In this document: positions 16,003 to 22,360 of the stretch, piece by piece
How the letters are laid out: each line of letters begins with the position of its first letter
How positions within the stretch are numbered: position 1 is the stretch's first letter
NCBI RefSeq assembly: GCF_026413145.1
Contig: NZ_JAOVYZ010000015.1
Location: forward strand, 1-37,876
Length of the DNA: 37,876 nucleotides
DNA from: Limosilactobacillus kribbianus
GTDB lineage: Bacteria; Bacillota; Bacilli; Lactobacillales; Lactobacillaceae
Reading direction: 5' to 3'
Notes under the pieces: generated by a model
What the model saw: only the letters and a program-made list of their open reading frames with translations
The model's database searches: none
Told to the model about the DNA's origin: nothing
Program-made: the position numbers and the translations under genes

Positions 16003-16698
16003 ATGAAAAACGTTCTTATCATTGGTGCTAGCAGTCAAATTGCTAGCCACGCCGAACAGATGCTGGTTGGGGATCCAGAGATTAAGCTAACCCTCTTTCT
16101 TCGCCATCCCGCTCGGCTCGCTGACAATCTGAAGGATCAGCGAATCATCACCGGTGACGCCACCAAGTTGGCCGACGTCCAGGAGGCGGTCAAGGGCCAG
16201 GACATCGTCTACGCCAGTCTCGCCGGTGAGGTCAAGGCGGCTGCCGAAACCATCGTCCAGGCAATGGATACCGCCGGAGTCAAGCGCCTGATCTGGACCT
16301 CGTCACTGGGAATTTACAACGAAATCCCCGGTGAGTTTGGCCGCTGGAATCAGCAAGTTTTGGGCAGCTACTACCACCATTATCGCCTTGCCGCCGACGT
16401 CATTGAGGCCAGTGACCTGGACTACACGATCATCCGACCAGCCTGGCTGACCAACCTGGATGAGGTCGATTACGAGACGACTCACCGCGATGATCCGTTC
16501 AAGGGGACCGAGGTTTCACGCAAAAGCGTCGCTGCCTACGTGGTCAGCGTGATCAAGGAGCCAACCAAGGACGTTCGGGATTCGATCGGTGTCGACAAGC
16601 CCGGTACCGAGGCCGATCGCCCGCGCCCAGACGTTATGGCGGCCAATGGCGGTTACGAGCCCGCCGTCAAGGAAGACATCAAGGTGCGTTTTCCTTAA
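16003..16698 (+). CDS. NAD(P)-binding oxidoreductase (atypical SDR)
   Basis: A 231-residue single-domain Rossmann protein of the NAD(P)H-binding / NmrA-like SDR group. The N-terminus carries VLIIGASSQIASH (nucleotide-binding Gly pattern), then LFLRHPARL at the end of the second strand, GDATKLADVQEAVKGQDIVYASL, an IWTSSLGIYNE segment at the usual catalytic position, and YTIIRPAWLTN. Substrate specificity in this group varies from quinones to flavins and cannot be assigned. ATG 16003 follows AGAAGGGAG. The open frame back to 15808 crosses the gntK terminator and is not used. The gene has its own promoter and shares a regulatory element with the Old Yellow Enzyme gene 140 bases downstream, so the two may respond to the same signal, for example electrophiles; the signal itself is a guess. 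Confidence 0.83.
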   Translation: MKNVLIIGASSQIASHAEQMLVGDPEIKLTLFLRHPARLADNLKDQRIITGDATKLADVQEAVKGQDIVYASLAGEVKAAAETIVQAMDTAGVKRLIWTSSLGIYNEIPGEFGRWNQQVLGSYYHHYRLAADVIEASDLDYTIIRPAWLTNLDEVDYETTHRDDPFKGTEVSRKSVAAYVVSVIKEPTKDVRDSIGVDKPGTEADRPRPDVMAANGGYEPAVKEDIKVRFP

Positions 16699-16736
16699 TT
16701 AATCCATTAAGTCCTTTCCAATCCAATAACAATCAT

Positions 16737-16803
16737 GTTGACAATTTCACAACGACTCGTCAACTTTTCGCCGATTTTTAATTCACCCTTTCCATGCTAA
16801 GAT
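16737..16803 (+). promoter_or_regulatory. Upstream element 2 of a twin pair and -10
   Basis: GTTGACAATTTCACAAC at 16737-16753, then CGTCAACTTTTCGC at 16758-16771. The GTTGAC and GTCAAC ends are also a perfect inverted repeat with a 16-base spacer. An extended -10 TGCTAAGAT (TAAGAT 16798-16803) lies 34 bases after the GTCAAC end, as in element 1. The TTGACA inside could be taken for a -35, but no -10 lies at the right distance from it. Confidence 0.6.
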
Positions 16804-16834
16804 CAAGACAAAAGTAATCAAGGAGGACAAAATT

Positions 16835-18076
16835 ATGTCAAAACTCAACCAACCTCTGACCTTCCGCCACGGCGCTACCGTTACGAACCGCTTCGTGCAG
16901 CCACCAATGCTGACCAACAGCGCCGAGGACGGTTTTGCCACCCAAGACACCATCAACTACTACCAGGCCCACGCCAAGTCCGGTGGCATGATCATCACCG
17001 AGTACATGTACGTCAGCGAAAACGGTGGTCCCGCCCTGACCTGGAAGCGCGGCCGCGAACAGCTGGCTGCCTACGATGACAAGTTCATCACCCAGCTGAC
17101 CAAGGTGGCAACGACGATGAAGAGCGCCGGTAACAAGGCCATCATGCAGATTGCCCACACTGGTCGGGAAGCCAACTTCCGCGCCATGGAGGGCAAGCCG
17201 GTCTACGCCCCAACTGCACTGGACTTCCCATTCCTGCCGTACAAGGTTCATGAGTTCACCGATGAACAGGTTCAGCAGGTCGTTGCTGACTTCGGGGCAG
17301 CAGCCAAGCGGGCCATCGACGCCGGTTTTGACGGGGTCGAGATCCACGGGGCCAACCACTACCTGATCCAGCAGTTCTTCTCCGCCTACTCCAACCGGCG
17401 GACCGATCAGTGGGGCGGCTCCCTTGAGAAGCGGATGAACTTTCCACTGGCCGTCGTTAAGTCCGTCATGGACACAGTCAAGAAGTACGCCCCAAAGGAC
17501 TTCATCGTTGGCTACCGGATCTCTCCTGAGGAAATCCACGGCAAGAACATCGGCTACACCTGGCATGAGGCCACCCAGCTCGTCGACCGGCTCACCACGG
17601 AATTCGACCTTGACTACATTCACCTGTCAATGCCGCAATTCGATGCCAAGCCGGGTGATGCAATGCTGCTCGACACCAGCAAGGCCGACCAGGAGTTCAA
17701 AGATTCGGCCAAGCCACTGGCCACCCTCTTCCAGCCATCCCTGAACGGGGCCAAGGAAATCATCGTCGGTGGTATCCGCAACCGGGCCCAGGCCGAAGCC
17801 GCCAGTGAATTAGCCGACCTGGTTGCTGTCGGCCGGGCAACAATTGTTGATCCACTCTTCGCTGAGAAGATCCTGAACAGTAAAGATGATCAAATCGTCA
17901 GTGAGGTTACCCCGGAACAGGTCAAGGTCAATCACATGACCCAGGGTTTGATTGATGTTTACTCCGGTCCCAAGGCCGCCATTCCGCTGCCCGGCGCCGA
18001 AAACATCAAGTCGCTTCACCAGGGCTTTGGTGGCTGGGCCGAGATGAAGTACCCCAAGAATTCCGAAGTGAAGTAA
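16835..18076 (+). CDS. Old Yellow Enzyme-type NADH:flavin oxidoreductase
   Basis: A 413-residue FMN-dependent TIM-barrel reductase of the Old Yellow Enzyme family, acting on activated C=C bonds and related electrophiles. Family motifs in order: FRHGATVTNRFVQPPM at the N-terminus, MQIAHTGREAN (the His/Asn-type substrate region), DGVEIHGANHYLIQQFFSAYSNRRTDQWGG (shortened here to EIHGANHYLIQQFFSAYSN and RTDQWGGS), VGYRISPEE, and the phosphate-binding end ADLVAVGRATIVDP. No C-terminal 4Fe-4S / FAD domain follows, so it is the short form. ATG 16835 follows AAGGAGGA. It is monocistronic with a strong terminator, behind the second of two near-identical regulatory elements. Confidence 0.92.
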   Translation: MSKLNQPLTFRHGATVTNRFVQPPMLTNSAEDGFATQDTINYYQAHAKSGGMIITEYMYVSENGGPALTWKRGREQLAAYDDKFITQLTKVATTMKSAGNKAIMQIAHTGREANFRAMEGKPVYAPTALDFPFLPYKVHEFTDEQVQQVVADFGAAAKRAIDAGFDGVEIHGANHYLIQQFFSAYSNRRTDQWGGSLEKRMNFPLAVVKSVMDTVKKYAPKDFIVGYRISPEEIHGKNIGYTWHEATQLVDRLTTEFDLDYIHLSMPQFDAKPGDAMLLDTSKADQEFKDSAKPLATLFQPSLNGAKEIIVGGIRNRAQAEAASELADLVAVGRATIVDPLFAEKILNSKDDQIVSEVTPEQVKVNHMTQGLIDVYSGPKAAIPLPGAENIKSLHQGFGGWAEMKYPKNSEVK

Positions 18077-18086
18077 ATTATTTAAC

Positions 18087-18127
18087 AGCAAAGAAGAGGC
18101 TGGGAATTAACCCAGCCTCTTTGCTGT
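18087..18127 (+). terminator. Terminator of the Old Yellow Enzyme gene
   Basis: AGCAAAG-AGAGGCTGGG pairs with CCCAGCCTCTTTGCT. The T-tract is short. Confidence 0.85.
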
Positions 18128-18139
18128 TATATAGCTATA

Positions 18140-18313
18140 AATGCTACAGCGCGGTAGCTGGCTGCGACGCGAAGCTAGTCCGAACGTTGATAAATCAACG
18201 CCCACCAGATAGGCTAGCTTCGCGTCGGAACGCCTAGCCAGCCTCCCAATAGGCTTGCTCCGCGTCGACGGGGGTGGGAAGACGAACTCGCAAGCGAGTT
18301 CTTTCCCACTCCC
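18140..18313. repeat. Structured intergenic palindromic element
   Basis: Nested inverted repeats fill the gap between two convergent genes. GCTGGCT (18157-18163) pairs with AGCCAGC (18236-18242). CGACGCGAAGCTAG (18165-18178) pairs perfectly with CTAGCTTCGCGTCG (18214-18227). Between them CGTTGAT (18185-18191) pairs with ATCAACG (18194-18200). A degenerate third copy of the right arm (ATAGGCTTGCTCCGCGTCG) follows at about 18249-18267. A separate hairpin, GGGTGGGAA...GAACTCGC / GCGAGTTC...TTCCCACTCCC, spans 18271-18313. No coding frame is seen. It looks like a REP/BIME-type repeat or folded RNA. Confidence 0.65.
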
Positions 18314-18321
18314 TTCTTTTA

Positions 18322-19218
18322 CTATTTTTTGCGGAAAAACGGCAGGCTCTGCAGGTCAACCTGCATCATCGCACTGGCCAAGAGCAAAATGGCCCCGCCA
18401 ACGACTAACTGCGGGGTTAACCTGTCGTAGCCGAGCACGACCGAAAAGACGCTGGCGAAAAACGATTCGAGGATTAAGATTAATCCGGCCGAGGTCGCAT
18501 CGGTGTGGGCCTGGCCGATAATCTGCATCCCCTGCCCGAGAAAGGTGATACCGACGGCCAAAATCACGATCGGCGCCAAAGCCTGCATCCAATGAATTTG
18601 ACCAAAGGTGGCACGTTCCGTTCCGAAGAAGGTCAGCCAGCCAAAGATCCCTTGCCAGAAGCCGACCATAAAGAGGACGATCCAGGAGCTGGAGGACTGG
18701 GGCGCAACCTTATTAAAGAAGATAATCTGCAACGCCCAGAAAACCGTCGACAGCAGGGTTAGAAAATCGCCGTACTGCAGGTGCAATCCATTCTGACCAA
18801 CGTTGGTCAGGACGGCCATCCCAATCACGGCCAGGGCGATCGCAAAGTAGGTCTTGCGCCGTGGTCGTTCGTGCCAAAAGAGCCACAGGATTAGTGGTGC
18901 AATTGCAACGTACAGGGCGGTGATAAAGGAACTCTTCGCGGGCGTGGTGTAGCGGAGCCCTGCTGTTTGCAGGTAATAGCCGAGATAATTAATGGCGCCG
19001 ATCTCCAGGCCTAGCTTGAGGTCTTTACGGGTAAGGCGGTTGATCTGCTTGAAGAATAGCAGGTAGCCGACCAGCGCGCAGATGGTTCCCCGGCAGGCAT
19101 TGATGAGGCCAGAATGCATGCCGGCGTTCGTCGCGAGTTTCAAGAAAATGTAGCTGCTGCCCCAGAGAATCGTTGAGAAAAAGAGCAGCAGCGTTGCTTG
19201 CTTCTTGTTGATTTCCAT
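18322..19218 (-). CDS. EamA / DMT-superfamily transporter
   Basis: A 298-residue protein with about ten transmembrane helices in two repeated halves, the architecture of the drug/metabolite transporter (EamA, RhaT-like) superfamily. The first half begins with LLLFFSTILWGSSYIFLK, and the second half repeats the pattern around LTLLSTVFWALQIIFFNKV. GQAHTDATSAGLILILESFFA near the C-terminus is also typical. The start is ATG 19218. The pyridoxal-kinase-like gene stops 15 bases upstream on the same strand and LysR lies ahead of that, so the three are probably one operon. Transport of a B6 vitamer or related metabolite would fit the neighbour; this is inference. Confidence 0.87.
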   Translation of the reverse strand: MEINKKQATLLLFFSTILWGSSYIFLKLATNAGMHSGLINACRGTICALVGYLLFFKQINRLTRKDLKLGLEIGAINYLGYYLQTAGLRYTTPAKSSFITALYVAIAPLILWLFWHERPRRKTYFAIALAVIGMAVLTNVGQNGLHLQYGDFLTLLSTVFWALQIIFFNKVAPQSSSSWIVLFMVGFWQGIFGWLTFFGTERATFGQIHWMQALAPIVILAVGITFLGQGMQIIGQAHTDATSAGLILILESFFASVFSVVLGYDRLTPQLVVGGAILLLASAMMQVDLQSLPFFRKK

Positions 19219-19233
19219 AATTGTCCCCGCTTC

Positions 19234-20043
19234 CTAGCACTCGGTCAAAATGTGCTGCAGCATCGCCGCCGTTTTGAGGCCAAACTTGCGCTCCGACTGC
19301 GGTAGGGCAGCGGTTTGTTCGACCGCAACCTGAAGATCTGCCGTCGCTCTTTGCACGGCACTGGTAAGCGGTAGGCCTTTTAAGTACCAACCAGTCAGCA
19401 GAGCGCTGAAGGCATCCCCCGTTCCGAAGAAGTGGCCAGGATAGCAAGGGCTGCTGGCAACCGTCAGCTCCTCTTTCCCCGCCGCCAGCAAATAGGTGTT
19501 AACGTGCTGCCCTTCCTTGACCCCGGTCAGAACAATCTCCGCGTCAAACATTTCCCTGGCCGCTGCCAGCAAGTCGTAGACATTCAACTCATTTTCGCCG
19601 GTTAACAGGCGCAGCTCGGTCAGATTAGGAGTGATAATGTCGGCCTGCCGACACAGGTCCCGCATTGCCGGAATGACGGCCGATTTGATTCCGGGATAAA
19701 GCGCTCCAGAATCGCCCATTACCGGATCAATGACAACCGGACCGCGTTGCTCTTTTCGCACCCATTTGGTAAGTTGTTCGACCCGTTCTGCCGTGCCGAG
19801 GTAGCCGACCAGCACCCCGTTGAAGGCAAGCTGGCTTACTTGCCAGTGGTGAAACGAACGGTCCAGCCAGGCAGTTGTGTCTAGTTCCACCGGTGTCCCG
19901 AAGCCCTCCGTCTGGGTCGACAGGAGGGTGCTGGGGGCCGTCGCGATTGGCAGGTCGAGCGCCTGAAAAATGGCAGTCGCCACCGCCAGCGAGATTTGGC
20001 CGACCGCCGAGAGATCTTGAATGATTAGCGTTGGTTTTATCAA
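19234..20043 (-). CDS. Pyridoxine/pyridoxal kinase (PdxK/PdxY-like)
   Basis: A 269-residue ribokinase-fold kinase. The N-terminus TLIIQDLSAVGQISLAVA matches the opening of pyridoxal kinases (IxDxSxxGxxSL). PVVIDPVMGDSGALYPG is the characteristic PxxxDPVMGD block, ITPNLTELRLLTG the NxxE block, and FFGTGDAFSALLTGW carries the GTGD anion hole with the catalytic base at about D210. These favour a B6-vitamer kinase over hydroxymethylpyrimidine kinase. I chose the TTG at 20043, which has AAGGTGG just upstream and gives the normal length; the open frame continues to 20103 but overlaps the end of lysR. It starts 14 bases after the lysR stop and is followed by the EamA gene, which suggests an operon. 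Confidence 0.8.
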   Translation of the reverse strand: MIKPTLIIQDLSAVGQISLAVATAIFQALDLPIATAPSTLLSTQTEGFGTPVELDTTAWLDRSFHHWQVSQLAFNGVLVGYLGTAERVEQLTKWVRKEQRGPVVIDPVMGDSGALYPGIKSAVIPAMRDLCRQADIITPNLTELRLLTGENELNVYDLLAAAREMFDAEIVLTGVKEGQHVNTYLLAAGKEELTVASSPCYPGHFFGTGDAFSALLTGWYLKGLPLTSAVQRATADLQVAVEQTAALPQSERKFGLKTAAMLQHILTEC

Positions 20044-20056
20044 GAAATCCACCACC

Positions 20057-20977
20057 TTAATCTTGTTTTGCTCCGTCTTCAATCCGCCGGCAGACCCGGG
20101 CAATGAAGTCCGCGGTCGGCTTGTCTAGGGGATGCTGAGGATTGCCGATCCAGCCGTAAGTAAAGCGATCGTCGACCAGACCCGTCAGCGGATGCTCCAC
20201 CAGCTGATAGTCACGGTAGTTTTCAACCGCCCCGTACAGCAGGAGCCCACAGGCGGGCAGGACCGCATTCAATTGGCAGACCGCGTCACAGGCAATTGCG
20301 TAGTCCTGAGTCTGCAAGACGACCTCCAACGGCCCACAGAGACTTTGAAGGTGGTCAAAGACTGTCTGGTTGATCGGATCCTTGAGCATCACGTACTGCT
20401 GGGTCCGCAGGTTTTCAATCGTCAAAGGCTGCCCCACCAGCGCATTTTGGGCACCAGTGAAGAGGCTCAATCCACCCGTATGAATCGGGTGAAAATCCAA
20501 GTGGTTCAGGCGCTGCTGGAGTGCCCGGTCCGCGTCGATGAAGCCAGCATCCAGCTCGCCACTTTCCACCAGGCGGACAATCTCAGCCGTCGGGTGCTGG
20601 CTGAGGTCCAGATAGGAGAAGTGCGGGTCCCGTTTTCTGGTCGCCAGATATTCCCGGACCAGCGGGCGCAGCAGCGTGTTGGCATAACCGAAGTGGACAA
20701 TCCGGCCGGTCGCTGAGTGCCGCAGGTTCGTGGCACTCTGGTGAAGGCGGAAGTTGACCCGCAGTTCCTGTTGCATCAAGGGCAGTAGTTGTTTCCCCTG
20801 TTCGGTCAGCTGAGTCCCCGCAGTTGTGCGCGAAAAGAGCTGCACGCCGAGCTCCTCTTCCAGCTGCTGGATGGCCCGACTGAGCCCCGACTTGGTGATG
20901 TGGAGCACGTCGGCTGCCCTTTGCATGGTGTGGTAGTTGGCCAGTTCAATGGCGTAGCGTAACTGTTCCGATGTCAT
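20057..20977 (-). CDS. LysR-family transcriptional regulator
   Basis: A 306-residue LysR-type regulator. The N-terminal winged helix-turn-helix covers residues about 1-60: MTSEQLRYAIELANYHTMQR opens it, then AADVLHITKSGLSRAIQQLEE is the recognition region and LGVQLFSRTTAGTQLTEQG the wing. The co-inducer-binding domain follows (GRIVHFGYANTLLRPLV to the C-terminus). Length is normal and the frame intact, the only undamaged transcription factor in the window. It is divergent from pncA, with 128 bases between the start codons, and is followed by pdxK and EamA on its own strand. It probably autoregulates and may control pncA and the B6 genes. The ligand is unknown. Confidence 0.9.
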   Translation of the reverse strand: MTSEQLRYAIELANYHTMQRAADVLHITKSGLSRAIQQLEEELGVQLFSRTTAGTQLTEQGKQLLPLMQQELRVNFRLHQSATNLRHSATGRIVHFGYANTLLRPLVREYLATRKRDPHFSYLDLSQHPTAEIVRLVESGELDAGFIDADRALQQRLNHLDFHPIHTGGLSLFTGAQNALVGQPLTIENLRTQQYVMLKDPINQTVFDHLQSLCGPLEVVLQTQDYAIACDAVCQLNAVLPACGLLLYGAVENYRDYQLVEHPLTGLVDDRFTYGWIGNPQHPLDKPTADFIARVCRRIEDGAKQD

Positions 20978-21021
20978 GTCGAAAATCTCCTTCCAATATT
21001 TTCATTATAAGGGGCAAAATG

Positions 21022-21078
21022 AGTGATTGCTATCTTTTTCACTTTACCTTTCTCGCTGCAGGACAAAAGTGCTATGCT
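21022..21078 (+). promoter_or_regulatory. pncA promoter and candidate LysR site
   Basis: AGTGA (21022-21026) and TCACT (21039-21043) form an inverted repeat with 12 bases between. An extended -10 TGCTATGCT (TATGCT 21073-21078) follows 30 bases on, with no good -35. This is the layout of a LysR-activated promoter in the gap between divergent lysR and pncA genes. Assignment to LysR is inferred from position. Confidence 0.45.
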
Positions 21079-21105
21079 GGTAGCAAAAGTTTAGGAGGTT
21101 TGATT

Positions 21106-21657
21106 ATGCCCAAAGCATTATTGATTATCGATTACACCAATGACTTCGTTGCTGATAATGGCGCCCTGACCGTTGGCAAGCTCGCGCAACAGCTTGATTC
21201 CTATCTTACGGAACTGGCAGAGCATTTCTACCAAAACGGCGACTATGTCATCTTCCCCACCGATGCTCATCACCTGCACGACCCCTTCCACCCGGAGTCG
21301 AAACTCTTTCCGCCGCATAACATCATCGGAACGTCCGGACGCGACCTCTACGGCAAGGTTGGCGCCTGGTTCCGGGATCACCAGGACAGTGAACGAGTCT
21401 ACCAGTTCGCCAAGAACCGCTACTCATCCTTCCAAAACACCAATCTGGATAACTACCTGCGCGAGCGACACATCACCGACCTGTGGATCAGCGGGGTCTG
21501 CACCGATATCTGCGTCCTCCACACGGCCATCGGTGCCTACAATCTTGACTACCAGCTGACGATTCCGAAACGCGGGGTCGCCACCTTTACGCCCCACGGC
21601 GACGAATGGGCCTTCAACCATTTCAAGGGCAGCCTTGGCGCCACCATTATTGAGTAA
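21106..21657 (+). CDS. pncA: Nicotinamidase (isochorismatase family)
   Basis: A 183-residue cysteine hydrolase that converts nicotinamide to nicotinate for NAD salvage. The sequence follows Bacillus subtilis PncA closely in length and motifs: ALLIIDYTNDFVA with catalytic D9, PTDAHHLHDPFHPESKLFPP with the metal-binding Asp and His residues, FAKNRYSSF with K103, and SGVCTDICVLHTAIGAYN with nucleophile C136. ATG 21106 has a strong TAGGAGGT site. The frame extends upstream to 20971, through the promoter and into lysR, and is not used there. It is divergent from lysR and ends at a strong terminator. Confidence 0.9.
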   Translation: MPKALLIIDYTNDFVADNGALTVGKLAQQLDSYLTELAEHFYQNGDYVIFPTDAHHLHDPFHPESKLFPPHNIIGTSGRDLYGKVGAWFRDHQDSERVYQFAKNRYSSFQNTNLDNYLRERHITDLWISGVCTDICVLHTAIGAYNLDYQLTIPKRGVATFTPHGDEWAFNHFKGSLGATIIE

Positions 21658-21664
21658 AAGCTAA

Positions 21665-21710
21665 AAGCCACGCGATTGTCAATTTTGACATCGCGTGGCT
21701 TGTTATTTTT
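21665..21710. terminator. Bidirectional terminator between pncA and the acetyltransferase
   Basis: AAGCCACGCGA pairs with TCGCGTGGCTT (21691-21701), with inner TGTCAA / TTGACA, and is followed by TGTTATTTTT. Confidence 0.92.
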
Positions 21711-22251
21711 AATTCAAATTTTGAATCATCTTGGCGGGAACTCCCGCGACCACCGTATTCGGCGCAACATCGTGAGTGACAACAGCTGCGGCAGCCACAA
21801 CGGCACCATGGCCAACCGTGACGCCGGGAGTGATGGTGGCCCCAGCACCGATCCAGACATCGTCTTCAATCACGATCGGTCCCAAGTTGAGGACGTGTCG
21901 ATCGCGCCTGGCAATGGCATCGAGCGGGTGGTTAACCGTCAGAAGCTGGACATTAGGTGCAATTAGGACGTTGTCACCAATTGTGATGCCGCCAAGGTCG
22001 TCGAACATAGTGTTGATGTTGATAAAATCATTCTTGCCAAAACGGGTATTGTGGCCATAATTAGTCAGCCAGGGCAGGCGAACAATGGTTGTCGGGTCCA
22101 GCGGATGACCAGTAATTTTAGCCAGCAAGGACCGGGCCTCCGCCGGTGAGTGCTGCTCATGGTTTAACTGGAAAACTAGCTGTTCATTATCCCGGACGAT
22201 GGCATCCATCCGTTCACTGTCTGCTGCGGATGTGTGTTGTTTGGTGTTCAT
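21709..22251 (-). CDS. Sugar O-acetyltransferase (maltose/galactoside acetyltransferase-like)
   Basis: A 180-residue left-handed beta-helix acetyltransferase of the Maa/LacA family, which transfers acetyl from acetyl-CoA to sugar hydroxyls. The N-terminal helical region is followed by [19 protein letters not shown], which includes the substrate-facing segment. Hexapeptide repeats then run from [15 protein letters not shown] onward, through the catalytic-His block [28 protein letters not shown] and [10 protein letters not shown]. Length is close to the family norm of about 185. The ATG at 22251 has GGAAGGTGA upstream. It is monocistronic; the role is probably detoxification of non-metabolised sugars, as proposed for LacA. 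Confidence 0.9.
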   Translation of the reverse strand: MNTKQHTSAADSERMDAIVRDNEQLVFQLNHEQHSPAEARSLLAKITGHPLDPTTIVRLPWLTNYGHNTRFGKNDFININTMFDDLGGITIGDNVLIAPNVQLLTVNHPLDAIARRDRHVLNLGPIVIEDDVWIGAGATITPGVTVGHGAVVAAAAVVTHDVAPNTVVAGVPAKMIQNLN

Positions 22252-22310
22252 TATTAATCACCTTCCCAATCTTGTCTTAATTATACCCTGATCCTATAGT
22301 CCTTTAAGCA

Positions 22311-22340
22311 AAAAGAGAATGCCTCGTTGGACATTCTCTT
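22311..22340 (-). terminator. Terminator of the fructansucrase gene
   Basis: AAGAGAATG pairs with CATTCTCTT and is followed by TTTTTGC on the minus strand. Confidence 0.88.
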
Positions 22341-22360
22341 GGATGATTAGTAATTTAAAC

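Noticed and set aside
16735-16764. TTGACA at 16738 as a simple -35 box
   Set aside because: No -10 lies 16-18 bases downstream. The hexamer is part of the shared element, and the true -10 is 16798-16803.
16838-17623. 261-codon minus-strand ORF opposite the Old Yellow Enzyme gene
   Set aside because: Antisense shadow caused by codon bias. The plus-strand protein is a clear family member with start and terminator signals.
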